Shown piece after piece: positions 36,601-49,431 of a DNA stretch of 64,000 bases (its first letter is position 1; the number at the start of each line of letters is the position of its first letter). The stretch comes from Calliopsis andreniformis (taxonomy: Eukaryota > Arthropoda > Insecta > Hymenoptera > Andrenidae): assembly GCF_051401765.1 (NCBI RefSeq), contig NW_027480423.1:6882001-6946000 (forward strand). Reading direction: 5' to 3'. A model generated the notes under the pieces. That model was not told the DNA's origin, made no database searches, and worked only from the letters and a program-made list of their open reading frames with translations. A program made the position numbers and the translations under genes.

Positions 36601-37333
36601 ATCCAACAGATTGAATAGTCAGGGCCTTAGAAGTCAATGCCCGAAGCATAAAATGCAATAAAAATACAACAGTTTTTCCGTCACATAACAGGAATAATTG
36701 CAACCAGTTTGAAAGTGATGGTCATTTCTACGTTCCGGGAAACCTCGGCTTCACTCTAGGGCGTTGCTACGCCAGATCGAATAGTTAGTGCATTAGAAGT
36801 CAAGGCCAGAAGCATAAAATACAATACAAATACAACAGCTTTTCCATCGTATAAAACGAATGATTGCAACCAGTGTGAAAGTAATGGTCATTTCTACATT
36901 CCGAGCAACCTAGGCTTCACTCTACGGTGTTGTTCCACCAGATCGAATAGTTAGGGCCTAAGAAGTGAACGCCAGAAGCATAAAATACAATATAAATATA
37001 ACAGTTTTTCCATTGTATAAAACGAATAATAGCAACCAGTGTGAAAGTTATGGTCATTTCTACGTTCCGGGCAACCTAGGCTTCACTATACGGTGTTGTT
37101 CCACCAGATCGAATAGTTAGGGCCTAAGAAGTAAACGCCAGAAGCATAAAATACAATATAAATATAACAGTTTCTCCATCGTATAAAACGAATAATAGCA
37201 ACCAGTGTGAAAGTTATGGTCATTTCTACGTTCCGGGCTACCGAGGCTTCACTTTAGGGCGCTGCTCCACCAGATCGAATAGTTAGGTCCTTAGATGTCA
37301 ACGCCAGAAGCATAAAATACGATATAAATACAA

Positions 37334-37489
37334 CAGCTTTTCCATCGTATAAAAGGAATAATTGCAAACAGTGTGAAAGTAATGGACATTTCTACGATCC
37401 GGGCAACCTAGGCTTCACTCTATGGCGTTGTTCCACCAGATCCACCTAAGAAGTCAACGCCAGAAGCATAAAATGCAATATAAATATAA
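37334..37489 (+). repeat. 156-bp deletion monomer, copy 2
   Basis: Lies 7461 bases after the copy at 29873, with the same GATCCACCTAAGAAG junction at about 37440. It confirms that the two blocks are duplicates rather than independently similar repeats. Confidence 0.92.
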
Positions 37490-37822
37490 CAGTTTTTCCA
37501 TCGTATAAAACGAATAATAGCAACCAGTGTGAAAGTTATGGTCATTTCTACGTTCCGGGCAACCTAGGCTTCACTCTAGGGCGTTGCTCCACCAGATCAA
37601 ACAGTTAGTGCATTAGAAGTCAAGGCCAGAAGCATAAAATACAATATAAATGCAACAGCTTTTCCATCGTATAAAAAGGAATAATTGCAGCCAGTATGAA
37701 AGTTAACGTCATTTCTTCTTTCCGGGCAACCTAGGCTTCACCCTTGGGCGTTGTTCCAACAGATTGAATAGTTAGGGCCATAGAAATCAACGCCGGAAGC
37801 ATAAAATGCAATAAAAATACAA

Positions 37823-38154
37823 CAGTTTTTCCATCGTATAAAACGAATAAATGCAACCAGTATGAAAGTTATGGTCATTTCTACGTTCCGGGCAACCTAG
37901 GCTTCACTCTATGGCGTTCTTCCACTACATCGAATGGCAACGGCCTCAGTAGTCAACGCCTGAAGCATAAAATACAATAAAAATACAACAGTCTTTCCGT
38001 CCTATAACAGGAATAATTGCAACCCGTGTGAAAGTGATGGTCATTTGTACGTTCTAGGCAACCTAGGCTTCACTGTAGGGCGTTCTTCCACCAGATCGAA
38101 TTGTTAGGCCCTAAGAAGTCAACGCCAGAAGCATAAAATACTATATAAATATAA
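37823..38154 (+). repeat. distinct dimer, copy 2
   Basis: Offset 7461 from the dimer at 30362. It is identical by eye apart from GAATGGCAACGG for GAATAGCAACGG. Confidence 0.88.
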
Positions 38155-38236
38155 CAGTTTTTCCATCGTATAAAACGAATAATAGCAACCAGTGTGAAAG
38201 TTATGGTCATTTCTACGTTCCGGGCAACCTAGGCTT

Positions 38237-40644
38237 CACTCTAAGGCGTTGCTCCACCAGATCAAACAGTTAGGGCTTTAGAAGTCATCGCCCGAAGCAT
38301 AAAATACAAAATAAATAGAACAGTTTTTCCATTGTATAAAACGAATAATTGCTACCAGTGTAAAAGTTATGGTCATTTCTACGTTCCGAGCAACCTAGGC
38401 TTCACCCTGGGGCGTTGCTCCAACAGATTGAATAGTTAGGGACTTAGAAGTCAACGCCCCAACCATAAAATGCAAAAAAAAATACGAGAGTGTTTCCATC
38501 GTATAAAACGGATAATAGCAACCAGTGTGAAAGTTATGGTCATTTCTACGTTCCGGGCAACCTAGGCTTCACTCTAGGGCGTTGCTCCACCAGATCATAC
38601 AGGTAGGGCCTTAGAAGTCAACGCCCGAAGCATAAAATACAAAATAAATATAACTGTTTTTCCATCGTATAAAACGAATAATAGCAACCAGTGTGAAAGT
38701 TATGGTCATTTCTACGTTCCGGCCAACATAGGCTTCACTCTACGGTGTTGTTCCACCAGATCGAATAGTTAGGGCCTAAGAAGTGAACGCCAGAAGCATA
38801 AAATATAATATAAATATAACAGTTTTTCCACCGTATAAAACGAATAATAGCAACCAGTGTGAAAGTTATGGTCATTTCTACGTTCCGGGCAACCTAGGCT
38901 TCACTATACGGTGTTGTTCCACCAGATCGAATAGTTTGGGCCTAAGAAGTGAACGCCAGAAGCATAAAATACAATATAAATATAACAGTTTTTCCATCGT
39001 ATAAAACGAATAATAGCAACCAGTGTGAAAGTTATGGTCATTTCTACGTTCCGGGCTACCGAGGCTTCACTCTACGGTGTTGTTCGACCAGATCGAATAG
39101 TTAGGGCCTCAGAAGTGAACGCCAGAAGCATAAAATACAATATAAATATAACAGTTTTTCCATCGTATAAATCGAATAATAGCAACCAGTGTGAAAGTTA
39201 TGGTCATTTCTACGTTCCGGGCAACCTAGGCTTCACTCTAAGGCGTTGCACCACCAGATCAAACGGTTAGGACTTTAGAAGTCAACGCCCGAAGCATAAA
39301 ATACAAAATAAATAGAACAGTTTTTCCATTGTATAAAACGGATAATTGCTACCAGTGTAACAGTTATGGTCATTTCTACGTTGCGAGCAACCTAGGCTAC
39401 ACCCTAGGGCGTTGCTCCAACAGATTGAATAGTTAGGGACTTAGAAGTCAACACCCCAACCATAAAATGCAAAAAAAATACGAGAGTGTTTCCATCATAT
39501 AACAGGAATAATTGCAACCAGTTTGAATGTGATGGCCAATTCTACGTTCCGGGTAACCTAGGTTTCACTCCAGGGCGTTGCCCCACCAGATCGAACAGTT
39601 ACGGCCTAAGAAGTCAACGCCAGAAGCATAAAATACGATATAAATACAACAGCTTTTCCATCGTATAAAACGAATAATTGCAACCAGTGTGAAAGTAATG
39701 GTCATTTCTACGTTCCGAACACCCTAGGCGTCACTCTAGGGCGTTGCTCCACCACATCTAATAGCTACGGCATTAGAAGTCAACGCCAGAGGCATAAAAT
39801 ACAATATAAATACAACAGCTTTTCCATCGCATAAAACGAATGATTGCAACCAGTGTGAAAGTAATGGTCATTTCTACATTCCGAGCAACCTAGGCTTCAC
39901 TCTAGGGCGCTGCTCCACCAGATCCAATAGTTAGGTCCTTAGATGTCAACGCCAGAAGCATAAAATACGATATAAATACAACAGCTTTTAAATCGCATAA
40001 AAGGAATAATTGCAACCAGTGTGAAAGTAATGGTCATTTCTACGTTGCGAGCAACCTAGGCTACACCCTGGGGCGTTGCTCCAACAGATGAATAGTTAGG
40101 GCCTTAGAAGTCAATGCCCGAAGCATAAAATGCAATAAAAATACAACAGTTTTTCCGTCATATAACAGGAATAATTGCAACCAGTTTGAAAGTGATGGTC
40201 ATTTCTACGTTCCGGGAAACCTCGGCTTCACTCTAGGGCGTTGCTCCGCCAGATCGAATAGTTAGGTCCTTAGATGTCAACGCCAGAAGCATAAAATACG
40301 ATATGAATACAACAACTTTTCCATCGTATAAAAGGAATAATTGCAAACAGTGTGAAAGTAATGGTCATTTCTACGATCCGGGCAACCTAGGCTTCACTCT
40401 ACGGCGTTGTTCCACCAGATCGAATAGTTAGGGCCTAAGAAGTCAACGCCAGAAGCATAAAATACAATATAAATATAACAGTTTTTCCATCGTATAAAAC
40501 GAATAATAGCAACCAGTTTGAAAGTTATGGTCATTTCTACGTACCGGGCAACCTAGGCTTCACTCTAGGGCGTTGCTCCACCAGATCAAACAGTTAGGGC
40601 CTAAGAAGTGAACGCCAGAAGCATAAAATACAATATAAATATAT
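38237..40644 (+). repeat. type B block before the type A array
   Basis: About 14.5 monomers. It includes a T-like monomer at 38488 with the longest A-run (nine), AATAGCAACC monomers with CTACGGTGTTG, and a T monomer at 39484. From 38488 to at least 39957 it matches 62531-64000 at offset 24043. The part at 40.14-40.46 kb, marked by GATATGAATACAACAAC at 40300, also appears at 61354. It ends at the type A m1 monomer at 40645. Confidence 0.87.
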
Positions 40645-43600
40645 CAGTTTTTCCATCGTATAGAACGAATAATAGCAACCAGTGTGAAAGTTAACGTCAT
40701 TTCTACTTTCCGGGCATCCTAGGCTTCACTCTAGGGCGTTGCTCCAACAGGTTGAATAGTTAGGGACTTAGAAGTCAACGCCCGATGCGTAAAATACAAA
40801 ATAAATACAACAGTTTTTCCATCGTGTAAAACGAATAATTGCTACCGGTGTGAAAGTTATGGTCATTTCTACGTTCCGGTCAACCTAGGCTTCACCATAG
40901 GGCGTTGTTCCACCAGATCGAATAGTTAGGGCCTAAGAAGTGAACGCCAGAAGCATAAAATACAATATAAATACAACAGTTTTTCCATCATACAAAACGA
41001 ATAATTGCAACCAGTATGAAAGCTATGGTCATTTCTACTTTACGGGCAACCTAGGCTACACCATAGGGCGTTGCTCTTACAGATTGAATAGATAGGGCCT
41101 TAGAAGTTAATGCCCGGAGCATATAATGCAATAAAAATACAACAGTTTTTCCATCATATAACAGGAATATTTGCAACCAGTCTGAAAGTGATGGCAATTG
41201 CTACGTTCCGGGCAACTTAGGGTTCACTCTAGGGCGTTGCTCCACCAGATCGAATAGTTAGTGCCTTAGAAGTCTACGCCAGAAGCATAAAATACAATAT
41301 AAACACAACAGTTTTTATATCGTATAAAACGAATAATTGCAACCAGTATGAAAGTTAACGTCATTTCTACTTTCCGGGCAACCTAGGCTTCACCCTACGG
41401 CGTTGCTCCAACAGATTGAATAGATAGGGCCTTAGAAGTCAACGCCGGAAGCATAAAATGCAATTAAATACAACAGTTTTTCCATCGTATAAAAGGATTA
41501 ATTCCAACCAGTTTGAAAGTGATGGTCATTTCTACGTTCCGGGCAACCTAGGCTTCACTCTAGGGCGTTGCTCCACCAGGTCGAATAGCTAGGGCCATAG
41601 AAGTCAACGCCAGAAGCATAAAATACAATATAAGTACAACAGTTTTTCCATCGTATAAAATGAATAATTGCAAACATTGCGAAAGTAATGGTCATTCCAC
41701 GTTCCGGGCAACCTAGGCGTCACTCTAGTGCGTTGCTCCACCACATCTAATAGCTACGGCCTTAGACGTCAACGACAGAAGCATAAAATACAATAAAGAT
41801 GCAACAGCTTTTCCATCGTATAAAACGAATAATTGCACCCAGTGTGAAAGTTATTGTCATTTCTACTTTCCGCGCATCCTAGGCTTCACCCTAGGGCGTT
41901 GCTCCAACAGATTGAAAAGTTAGGACCTTAGTAGTTAATGCCCGAAACATAAAGTGCAATAAAAATACAACAGTTTTTCCATCATATAGCAGGAATAATT
42001 GCAACCAGTTTGAAAGTGATGGTCACTTCTACGTTCCGGGCAACCTAGGCTTCGCTCTAGGGCGTTGCTCCACCAGATCGAATAGTTAGAGCCTTAGAAG
42101 CCAACGCCAGAAGCATAAAATACAATATAAATAAAACAGTTTTTCCATCGTATAAAACGAATAATTGCTACCAGTATGGAAGTGATGGTCATTTCTGCGT
42201 TCCGGGCTACCTAGGCCTCACTCTAGGTCGTTGTTCCACCATATCGAACAGTTAGGGCCTAAGAAGTGAACGCCAGAAGCATAAAATACAATATAAATAT
42301 AACAGTTTTTCCATCGTATAAAACGAATAATAGCAACCAGTGTGAAAGTTATGGTCATTTCTACGTTCCGGGCAATCTAGGCTGCACTCTAGGGCGTTGC
42401 TCCACCAGATCAAACAGCTAGGGCCTTAGAAGTCAACGCCCGAAGCATGAAATACAATATAAATATAACAGTTTTTCCATCGTATAGAACGAATAATAGC
42501 AACCAGTGTGAAAGTTAACGTCATTTCTACTTTCCAGGCAACCTAGGCTTCACCCTAGGGCGTTGCTCCAACAGATTGAATAGTTAGGGCCTTAGAAGTC
42601 AACGCCCGATGCATAAGATACAATATAAATACAACAGCTTTTCCATCGTATAAAACGAGTGATTGCAACCAGTGTGAAAGTAATGGTCATTTCTACATTC
42701 CGAGCAACCTAGGCTTCACTCTAGGGCGCTGCTCCACCAGATCGGATAGTTAGGTCCTTAGATGTCAACGCCAGAAGCATAAAATACGATATAAATACAA
42801 CAGCTTTTCCATCGTATAAAACGAATAATAGCAACCAGTGTGAAAGTTATGGTCATTTCTACGTTCCGGCCAACCTAGGCTTCACTCTAGGGCGTTGCTC
42901 CACCAGATCAAACAGTTAGGGCCTTAGAAGTCAACGCCCGAAGCATAAAATACAAAATAAATAGAACAGTTTTTCCTTTGTATAAAACGAATAATTGCTG
43001 CCAGTGTAAAAGTTATAGTCATTTCTACGTTCCGGGCAACCTAGGCTTCACCCTAGGGCGTTGTTCCACCTGATGGAATAGTTAGGGCCTAAGAAGTCAA
43101 CGCCAGAAGCATAAAATACGATATAAATACAACAGCTTTTCCATCGTATAAAACGAATAATTGCAACCAGTTTGAAAGTGATGGTCATTTCTACGTACCG
43201 GGCAACCTAGGCTTCATTCTAGGGCGTTGTTCCACCAGATCAAACAGTTAGGGCCTTAGAAGTCAATACCCAAAGCATAAAATGCAATAAAAATACATCA
43301 GTTTTTCCATCATATAACCGGAATAATTGCAACCAGTGTGAAGTTATGGTCATTTCTACGTTCCGGGCAACCTAGGCTTCACTCTACGGTGTTGTTCCAC
43401 CAGATCGAATAGTTAGGGCCTAAGAAGTGAACGCCAGAAGCATAAAATACAATATAAATATAACAGCTTTTCCATCGTATAAAACGAATAATAGCAACCA
43501 GTGTGAAAGTTATGGTCATTTCTACGTTCCGGGCAACCTAGGCTTCACTCTACGGTGTTGCTCGACCAGATCGAATAGTTAGGGCTAACAAGTGAACGCC

Positions 43601-44291
43601 AGAAGCATAAAATACAATATAAATATGACAGCTTTTCCATCACATAAAACGAATAATAGCAACCAGTGAGAAAGTTATGGTCATTTCTACGTTCCGGGCA
43701 ACCTAGGCTTCACTCTAAGGCGTTGCTCCACCAGATCAAACAGTTAGGGCCTTAGAAGTCAACGCCCGAAGCATAAAATACAAAATAAATAGAACAGTTT
43801 TTCCATTGTATAAAACGAATAAATGCTGCCAGTGTAAAAGTTATAGTCATTTCTACGTTCCGGGCAACCTAGGCTTCACCCTAGGGCGTCGTTCCCCCTG
43901 ATGGAATAGTTAGGGCCTAAGAAGTCAACGCCAGAAGCATAAAATACGATATAAATACAACAGCTTTTCCATCGTATAAAACGAATAATTGCAACCAGTT
44001 TGAAAGTGATGGTCATTTCTACGTTCCGGCAACCTAGGCTTCACTCTAGGGCGTTGCTCCACCAGATCGAATAGTTAGTGCCTTAGAAGTCAACGCCAGA
44101 AGCATAAAATACAATATATATACAACAGTTTTTACACCGTATAAAACGAATAATTGCAACCAGTATCAAAGTTATGGTCATTTCTACGTTCCGGTCAACC
44201 TAGGCTTCACCATAGGGCGTTGTTCCACCAGATCGAATAGTTAGGGCCTAAGAAGTGAACGCCAGAAGCATAAAATACAATATAAATACAA
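40645..44291 (+). repeat. type A HOR, copy A1 (22 monomers)
   Basis: Starts with the m1-m10 cassette: m1 40645, m2 40811, m3 40977, m4 41143, m5 41309 (TTTTTATATCG), m6 41474, m7 41640, m8 41806, m9 41972 and m10 42138. Twelve more monomers follow, with AATAGCAACC, GCTGCCAGTG, ACATCAGTTTTTCC, GACAGCTTTTCCATCAC, CGTCGTTCCCCCTG and TTTTTACACCG variants. m5 is one base short (GCAATTAAATAC). The next m3 at 44292 restarts the unit. Confidence 0.9.
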
Positions 44292-46115
44292 CAGTTTTTC
44301 CATCATACAAAACGAATAATTGCAACCAGTATTGAAGCTATGGTCATTTCTACTTTACGGGCAACCTAGGCTACACCATAGGGCGTTGCTCTTACAGATT
44401 GAATAGATAGGGCCTTAGAAGTTAATGCCCGGAGCATATAATGCAATAAAAATACAACAGTTTTTCCATCATATAACAGGAATATTTGCAACCAGTCTGA
44501 AAGTGATGGCAATTGCTACGTTCCGGGCAACTTAGGGTTCACTCAAGGGCGTTGCTCCACCAGATCGAATAGTTAGTGCCTTAGAAGTCTACGCCAGAAG
44601 CATAAAATACAATATAAACACAACAGTTTTTATATCGTATAAAACGAATAATTGCAACCAGTATGAAAGTTAACGTCATTTCTACTTTCCGGGCAACCTA
44701 GGCTTCACCCTACGGCGTTGCTCCAACAGATTGAATAGATAGGGCCTTAGAAGTCAACGCCGGAAGCATAAAATGCAATTAAATACAACAGTTTTTCCAT
44801 CGTATAAAAGGATTAATTGCAACCAGTTTGAAAGTGATGGTCATTTCTACGTTCCGGGCAACCTAGGCTTCACTCTAGGGCGTTGCTCCACCAGGTCGAA
44901 TAGCTAGGGCCATAGAAGTCAACGCCAGAAGCATAAAATACAATATAAGTACAACAGCTTTTCCATCGTATAAAATGAATAATTGCAAACATTGCGAAAG
45001 TAATGGTCATTCCACGTTCCGGGCAACCTAGGCGTCACTCTAGTGCGTTGCTCCACCACATCTAATAGCTACGGCCTTAGACGTCAACGACAGAAGCATA
45101 AAATACAATAAAGATGCAACAGCTTTTCCATCGTATAAAACGAATAATTGCACCCAGTGTGAAAGTTATTGTCATTTCTACTTTCCGCGCATCCTAGGCT
45201 TCACCCTAGGGCGTTGCTCCAACAGATTGAAAAGTTAGGACCTTAGTAGTTAATGCCCGAAGCATAAAATGCAATAAAAATACAACAGTTTCTCCATCAT
45301 ATAGCAGGAATAATTGCAACCAGTTTGAAAGTGATGGTCACTTCTACGTTCCGGGCAACCTAGGCTTCACTCTAGGGCGTTGCTCCACCAGATCGAATAG
45401 TTAGAGCCTTAGAAGCCAACGCCAGAAGCATAAAATACAATATAAATAAAACAGTTTTTCCATCGTATAAAACGAATAATTGCTACCAGTATGGAAGTGA
45501 TGGACATTTCTGCGTTCCGGGCTACCTAGGCCTCACTCTAGGTCGTTGTTCCACCAGATCGAACAGTTAGGGCCTAAGAAGTGAACGCCAGAAGCATAAA
45601 ATACAATATAAATATAACAGTTTTTCCATCGTATAAAACGAATAATAGCAACCAGTGTGAAAGTTATGGTCATTTCTACGTTCCGGGCAATCTAGGCTGC
45701 ACTCCAGGGCGTTGCTCCACCAGATCAAACAGCTAGGGCCTTAGAAGTCAACGCCCGAAGCATGAAATACAATATAAATATAACAGTTTTTCCATCGTAT
45801 AAAACGAATAATTGCAACCAGTATGAAAGTTATGGTCAGTTCTACGTTCCGGGCAACCTAGGCTTCACTCTATGGCGTTCTTCCTCTACATCGAATAGCA
45901 ACGGCCTCAGAAGTCAACGCCTGAAGCATAAAATACAATAAAAATACAACAGTCTTTCCGTCCTATAACAGGAATAATTGCAACCCGTGTGAAAGTGATG
46001 GTCATTTGTACGTTCCAGGCAACCTAGGCTTCACTCTAGGGCGTTGTTCCAACAGATCGAATTGTTAGGCCCAAAGAAGTCAACGCCGGAAGCATAAGAT
46101 ACAATATAAATATAT
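44292..46115 (+). repeat. type A HOR, copy A2 (11 monomers, truncated)
   Basis: Starts at m3 and follows A1 through m10 and the next AATAGCAACC monomer. At 45784 it switches to the distinct TTCTTCC/CTTTCCGTCC dimer. That dimer replaces the second half of the HOR and is followed directly by m1 at 46116. m7 is at 44955. Confidence 0.88.
45784..46115 (+). repeat. distinct dimer in type A context, copy 3
   Basis: Carries TGGCGTTCTTCC, AGCAACGGCCTCAG, CAGTCTTTCCGTCC and CAACCCGTGTG, as at 30362 and 37823. It has its own changes, such as TTCCTCTACATCG and GGTCAGTTC. Both flanks differ from the two type B locations. Confidence 0.85.
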
Positions 46116-49100
46116 CAGTTTTTCCATCGTATAGAACGAATAATAGCAACCAGTGTGAAAGTTAACGTCATTTCTACTTTCCGGGCATCCTAGGCTTCAC
46201 TCTAGGGCGTTGCTCCAACAGGTTGAATAGTTAGGGACTGAGAAGTCAACGCCCGATGCGTAAAATACAAAATAAATACAACAGTTTTTCCATCGTGTAA
46301 AACGAATAATTGCTACCGGTGTGAAAGTTATGGTCATTTCTACGTTCCGGTCAACCTAGGCTTCACCATAGGGCGTTGTTCCACCAGATCGAATAGTTAG
46401 GGCCTAAGAAGTGAACGCCAGAAGCATAAAATACAATATAAATACAACAGTTTTTCCATCATACAAAACGAATAATTGCAACCAGTATGAAAGCTATGGT
46501 CATTTCTACTTTACGGGCAACCTAGGCTACACCATAGGGCGTTGCTCTTACAGATTGAATAGATAGGGCCTTAGAAGTTAATGCCCGGAGCATATAATGC
46601 AATAAAAATACAACAGTTTTTCCATCATATAACAGGAATATTTGCAACCAGTCTGAAAGTGATGGCAATTGCTACGTTCCGGGCAACTTAGGGTTCACTC
46701 TAGGGCGTTGCTCCACCAGATCGAATAGTTAGTGCCTTAGAAGTCTACGCCAGAAGCATAAAATACAATATAAACACAACAGTTTTTATATCGTATAAAA
46801 CGAATAATTGCAACCAGTATGAAAGTTAACGTCATTTCTACTTTCCGGGCAACCTAGGCTTCACCCTACGGCGTTGCTCCAACAGATTGAATAGATAGGG
46901 CCTTAGAAGTCAACGCCGGAAGCATAAAATGCAATTAAATACAACAGTTTTTCCATCGTATAAAAGGATTAATTCCAACCAGTTTGAAAGTGATGGTCAT
47001 TTCTACGTTCCGGGCAACCTAGGCTTCACTCTAGGGCGTTGCTCCACCAGGTCGAATAGCTAGGGCCATAGAAGTCAACGCCAGAAGCATAAAATACAAT
47101 ATAAGTACAACAGTTTTTCCATCGTATAAAATGAATAATTGCAAACATTGCGAAAGTAATGGTCATTCCACGTTCCGGGCAACCTAGGCGTCACTCTAGT
47201 GCGTTGCTCCACCACATCTAATAGCTACGGCCTTAGACGTCAACGACAGAAGCATAAAATACAATAAAGATGCAACAGCTTTTCCATCGTATAAAACGAA
47301 TAATTGCACCCAGTGTGAAAGTTATTGTCATTTCTACTTTCCGCGCATCCTAGGCTTCACCCTAGGGCGTTGCTCCAACAGATTGAAAAGTTAGGACCTT
47401 AGTAGTTAATGCCCGAAGCATAAAATGCAATAAAAATACAACAGTTTTTCCATCATATAGCAGGAATAATTGCAACCAGTTTGAAAGTGATGGTCACTTC
47501 TACGTTCCGGGCAACCTAGGCTTCGCTCTAGGGCGTTGCTCCACCAGATCGAATAGTTAGAGCCTTAGAAGCCAACGCCAGAAGCATAAAATACAATATA
47601 AATAAAACAGTTTTTCCATCGTATAAAACGAATAATTGCTACCAGTATGGAAGTGATGGTCATTTCTGCGTGCCGGGCTACCTAGGCCTCACTCTAGGTC
47701 GTTGTTCCACCAGATCGAACAGTTAGGGCCTAAGAAGTGAACGCCAGAAGCATAAAATACAATATAAATATAACAGTTTTTCCATCGTATAAAACGAATA
47801 ATAGCAACCAGTGTGAAAGTTATGGTCATTTCTACGTTCCGGGCAATCTAGGCTGCACTCTAGGGCGTTGCTCCACCAGATCAAACAGCTAGGGCCTTAG
47901 AAGTCAACGCCCGAAGCATGAAATACAATATAAATATAACAGTTTTTCCATCGTATAGAACGAATAATAGCAACCAGTGTGAAAGTTAACGTCATTTCTA
48001 CTTTCCAGGCAACCTAGGCTTCACCCTAGGGCGTTGCTCCAACAGATTGAATAGTTAGGGCCTTAGAAGTCAACGCCCGATGCATAAGATACAATATAAA
48101 TACAACAGCTTTTCCATCGTATAAAACGAGTGATTGCAACCAGTGTGAAAGTAATGGTCATTTCTACATTCCGAGCAACCTAGGCTTCACTCTAGGGCGC
48201 TGCTCCACCAGATCGGATAGTTAGGTCCTTAGATGTCAACGCCAGAAGCATAAAATACGATATAAATACAACAGCTTTTCCATCGTATAAAACGAATAAT
48301 AGCAACCAGTGTGAAAGTTATGGTCATTTCTACGTTCCGGCCAACCTAGGCTTCACTCTAGGGCGTTGCTCCACCAGATCAAACAGTTAGGGCCTTAGAA
48401 GTCAACGCCCGAAGCATAAAATACAAAATAAATAGAACAGTTTTTCCTTTGTATAAAACGAATAATTGCTGCCAGTGTAAAAGTTACAGTCATTTCTACG
48501 TTCCGGGCAACCTAGGCTTCACCCTAGGGCGTTGTTCCACCTGATGGAATAGTTAGGGCCTAAGAAGTCAACGCCAGAAGCATAAAATACGATATAAATA
48601 CAACAGCTTTTCCATCGTATAAAACGAATAATTGCAACCAGTTTGAAAGTGATGGTCATTTCTACGTACCGGGCAACCTAGGCTTCATTCTAGGGCGTTG
48701 TTCCACCAGATCAAACAGTTAGGGCCTTAGAAGTCAATACCCAAAGCATAAAATGCAATAAAAATACATCAGTTTTTCCATCATATAACCGGAATAATTG
48801 CAACCAGTGTGAAGTTATGGTCATTTCTACGTTCCGGGCAACCTAGGCTTCACTCTACGGTGTTGTTCCACCAGATCGAATAGTTAGGGCCTAAGAAGTG
48901 AACGCCAGAAGCATAAAATACAATATAAATATAACAGCTTTTCCATCGTATAAAACGAATAATAGCAACCAGTGTGAAAGTTATGGTCATTTCTACGTTC
49001 CGGGCAACCTAGGCTTCACTCTACGGTGTTGTTCGACCAGATCGAATAGTTAGGGCTAACAAGTGAACGCCAGAAGCATAAAATACAATATAAATATGAC

Positions 49101-49431
49101 AGCTTTTCCATCACATAAAACGAATAATAGCAACCAGTGTGAAAGTTATGGTCATTTCTACGTTCCGGGCAACCTAGGCTTCACTCTAAGGCGTTGCTCC
49201 ACCAGATCAAACAGTTAGGGCCTTAGAAGTCAACGCCCGAAGCATAAAATACAAAATAAATAGAACAGTTTTTCCATTGTATAAAACGAATAAATGCTGC
49301 CAGTGTAAAAGTTATAGTCATTTCTACGTCCCGGGCAACCTAGGCTTCACCCTAGGGCGTCGTTCCCCCTGATGGAATAGTTAGGGCCTAAGAAGTCAAC
49401 GCCAGAAGCATAAAATACAATATAAATACAA
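46116..49431 (+). repeat. type A HOR, copy A3 (20 monomers)
   Basis: Restarts at m1 and matches A1 at an offset of 5471 (40645/46116, 40977/46448). The series runs through CGTCGTTCCCCCTG near 49360. It then goes straight to m3 at 49432, skipping the TTCCGGCAACC and TTTTTACACCG pair that ends A1. Confidence 0.9.

Larger units (their letters stand above)
30777..38236 (+). repeat. 8623-bp tandem segmental duplication, copy 2 (seven monomers shorter)
   Basis: Matches copy 1 throughout except for the missing 1162 bases. The join lies between 34873 and 34907, where AAAGGATTCATTGC (a 26.25-kb variant) runs into CTACGTACCGGGC (a 27.44-kb variant) in a single full-length hybrid monomer. Differences from copy 1 are few, for example GCAAATAGTG near 31885 and CGAATGGCAACGG near 37931. 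The small number of differences indicates a recent event. Confidence 0.93.
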
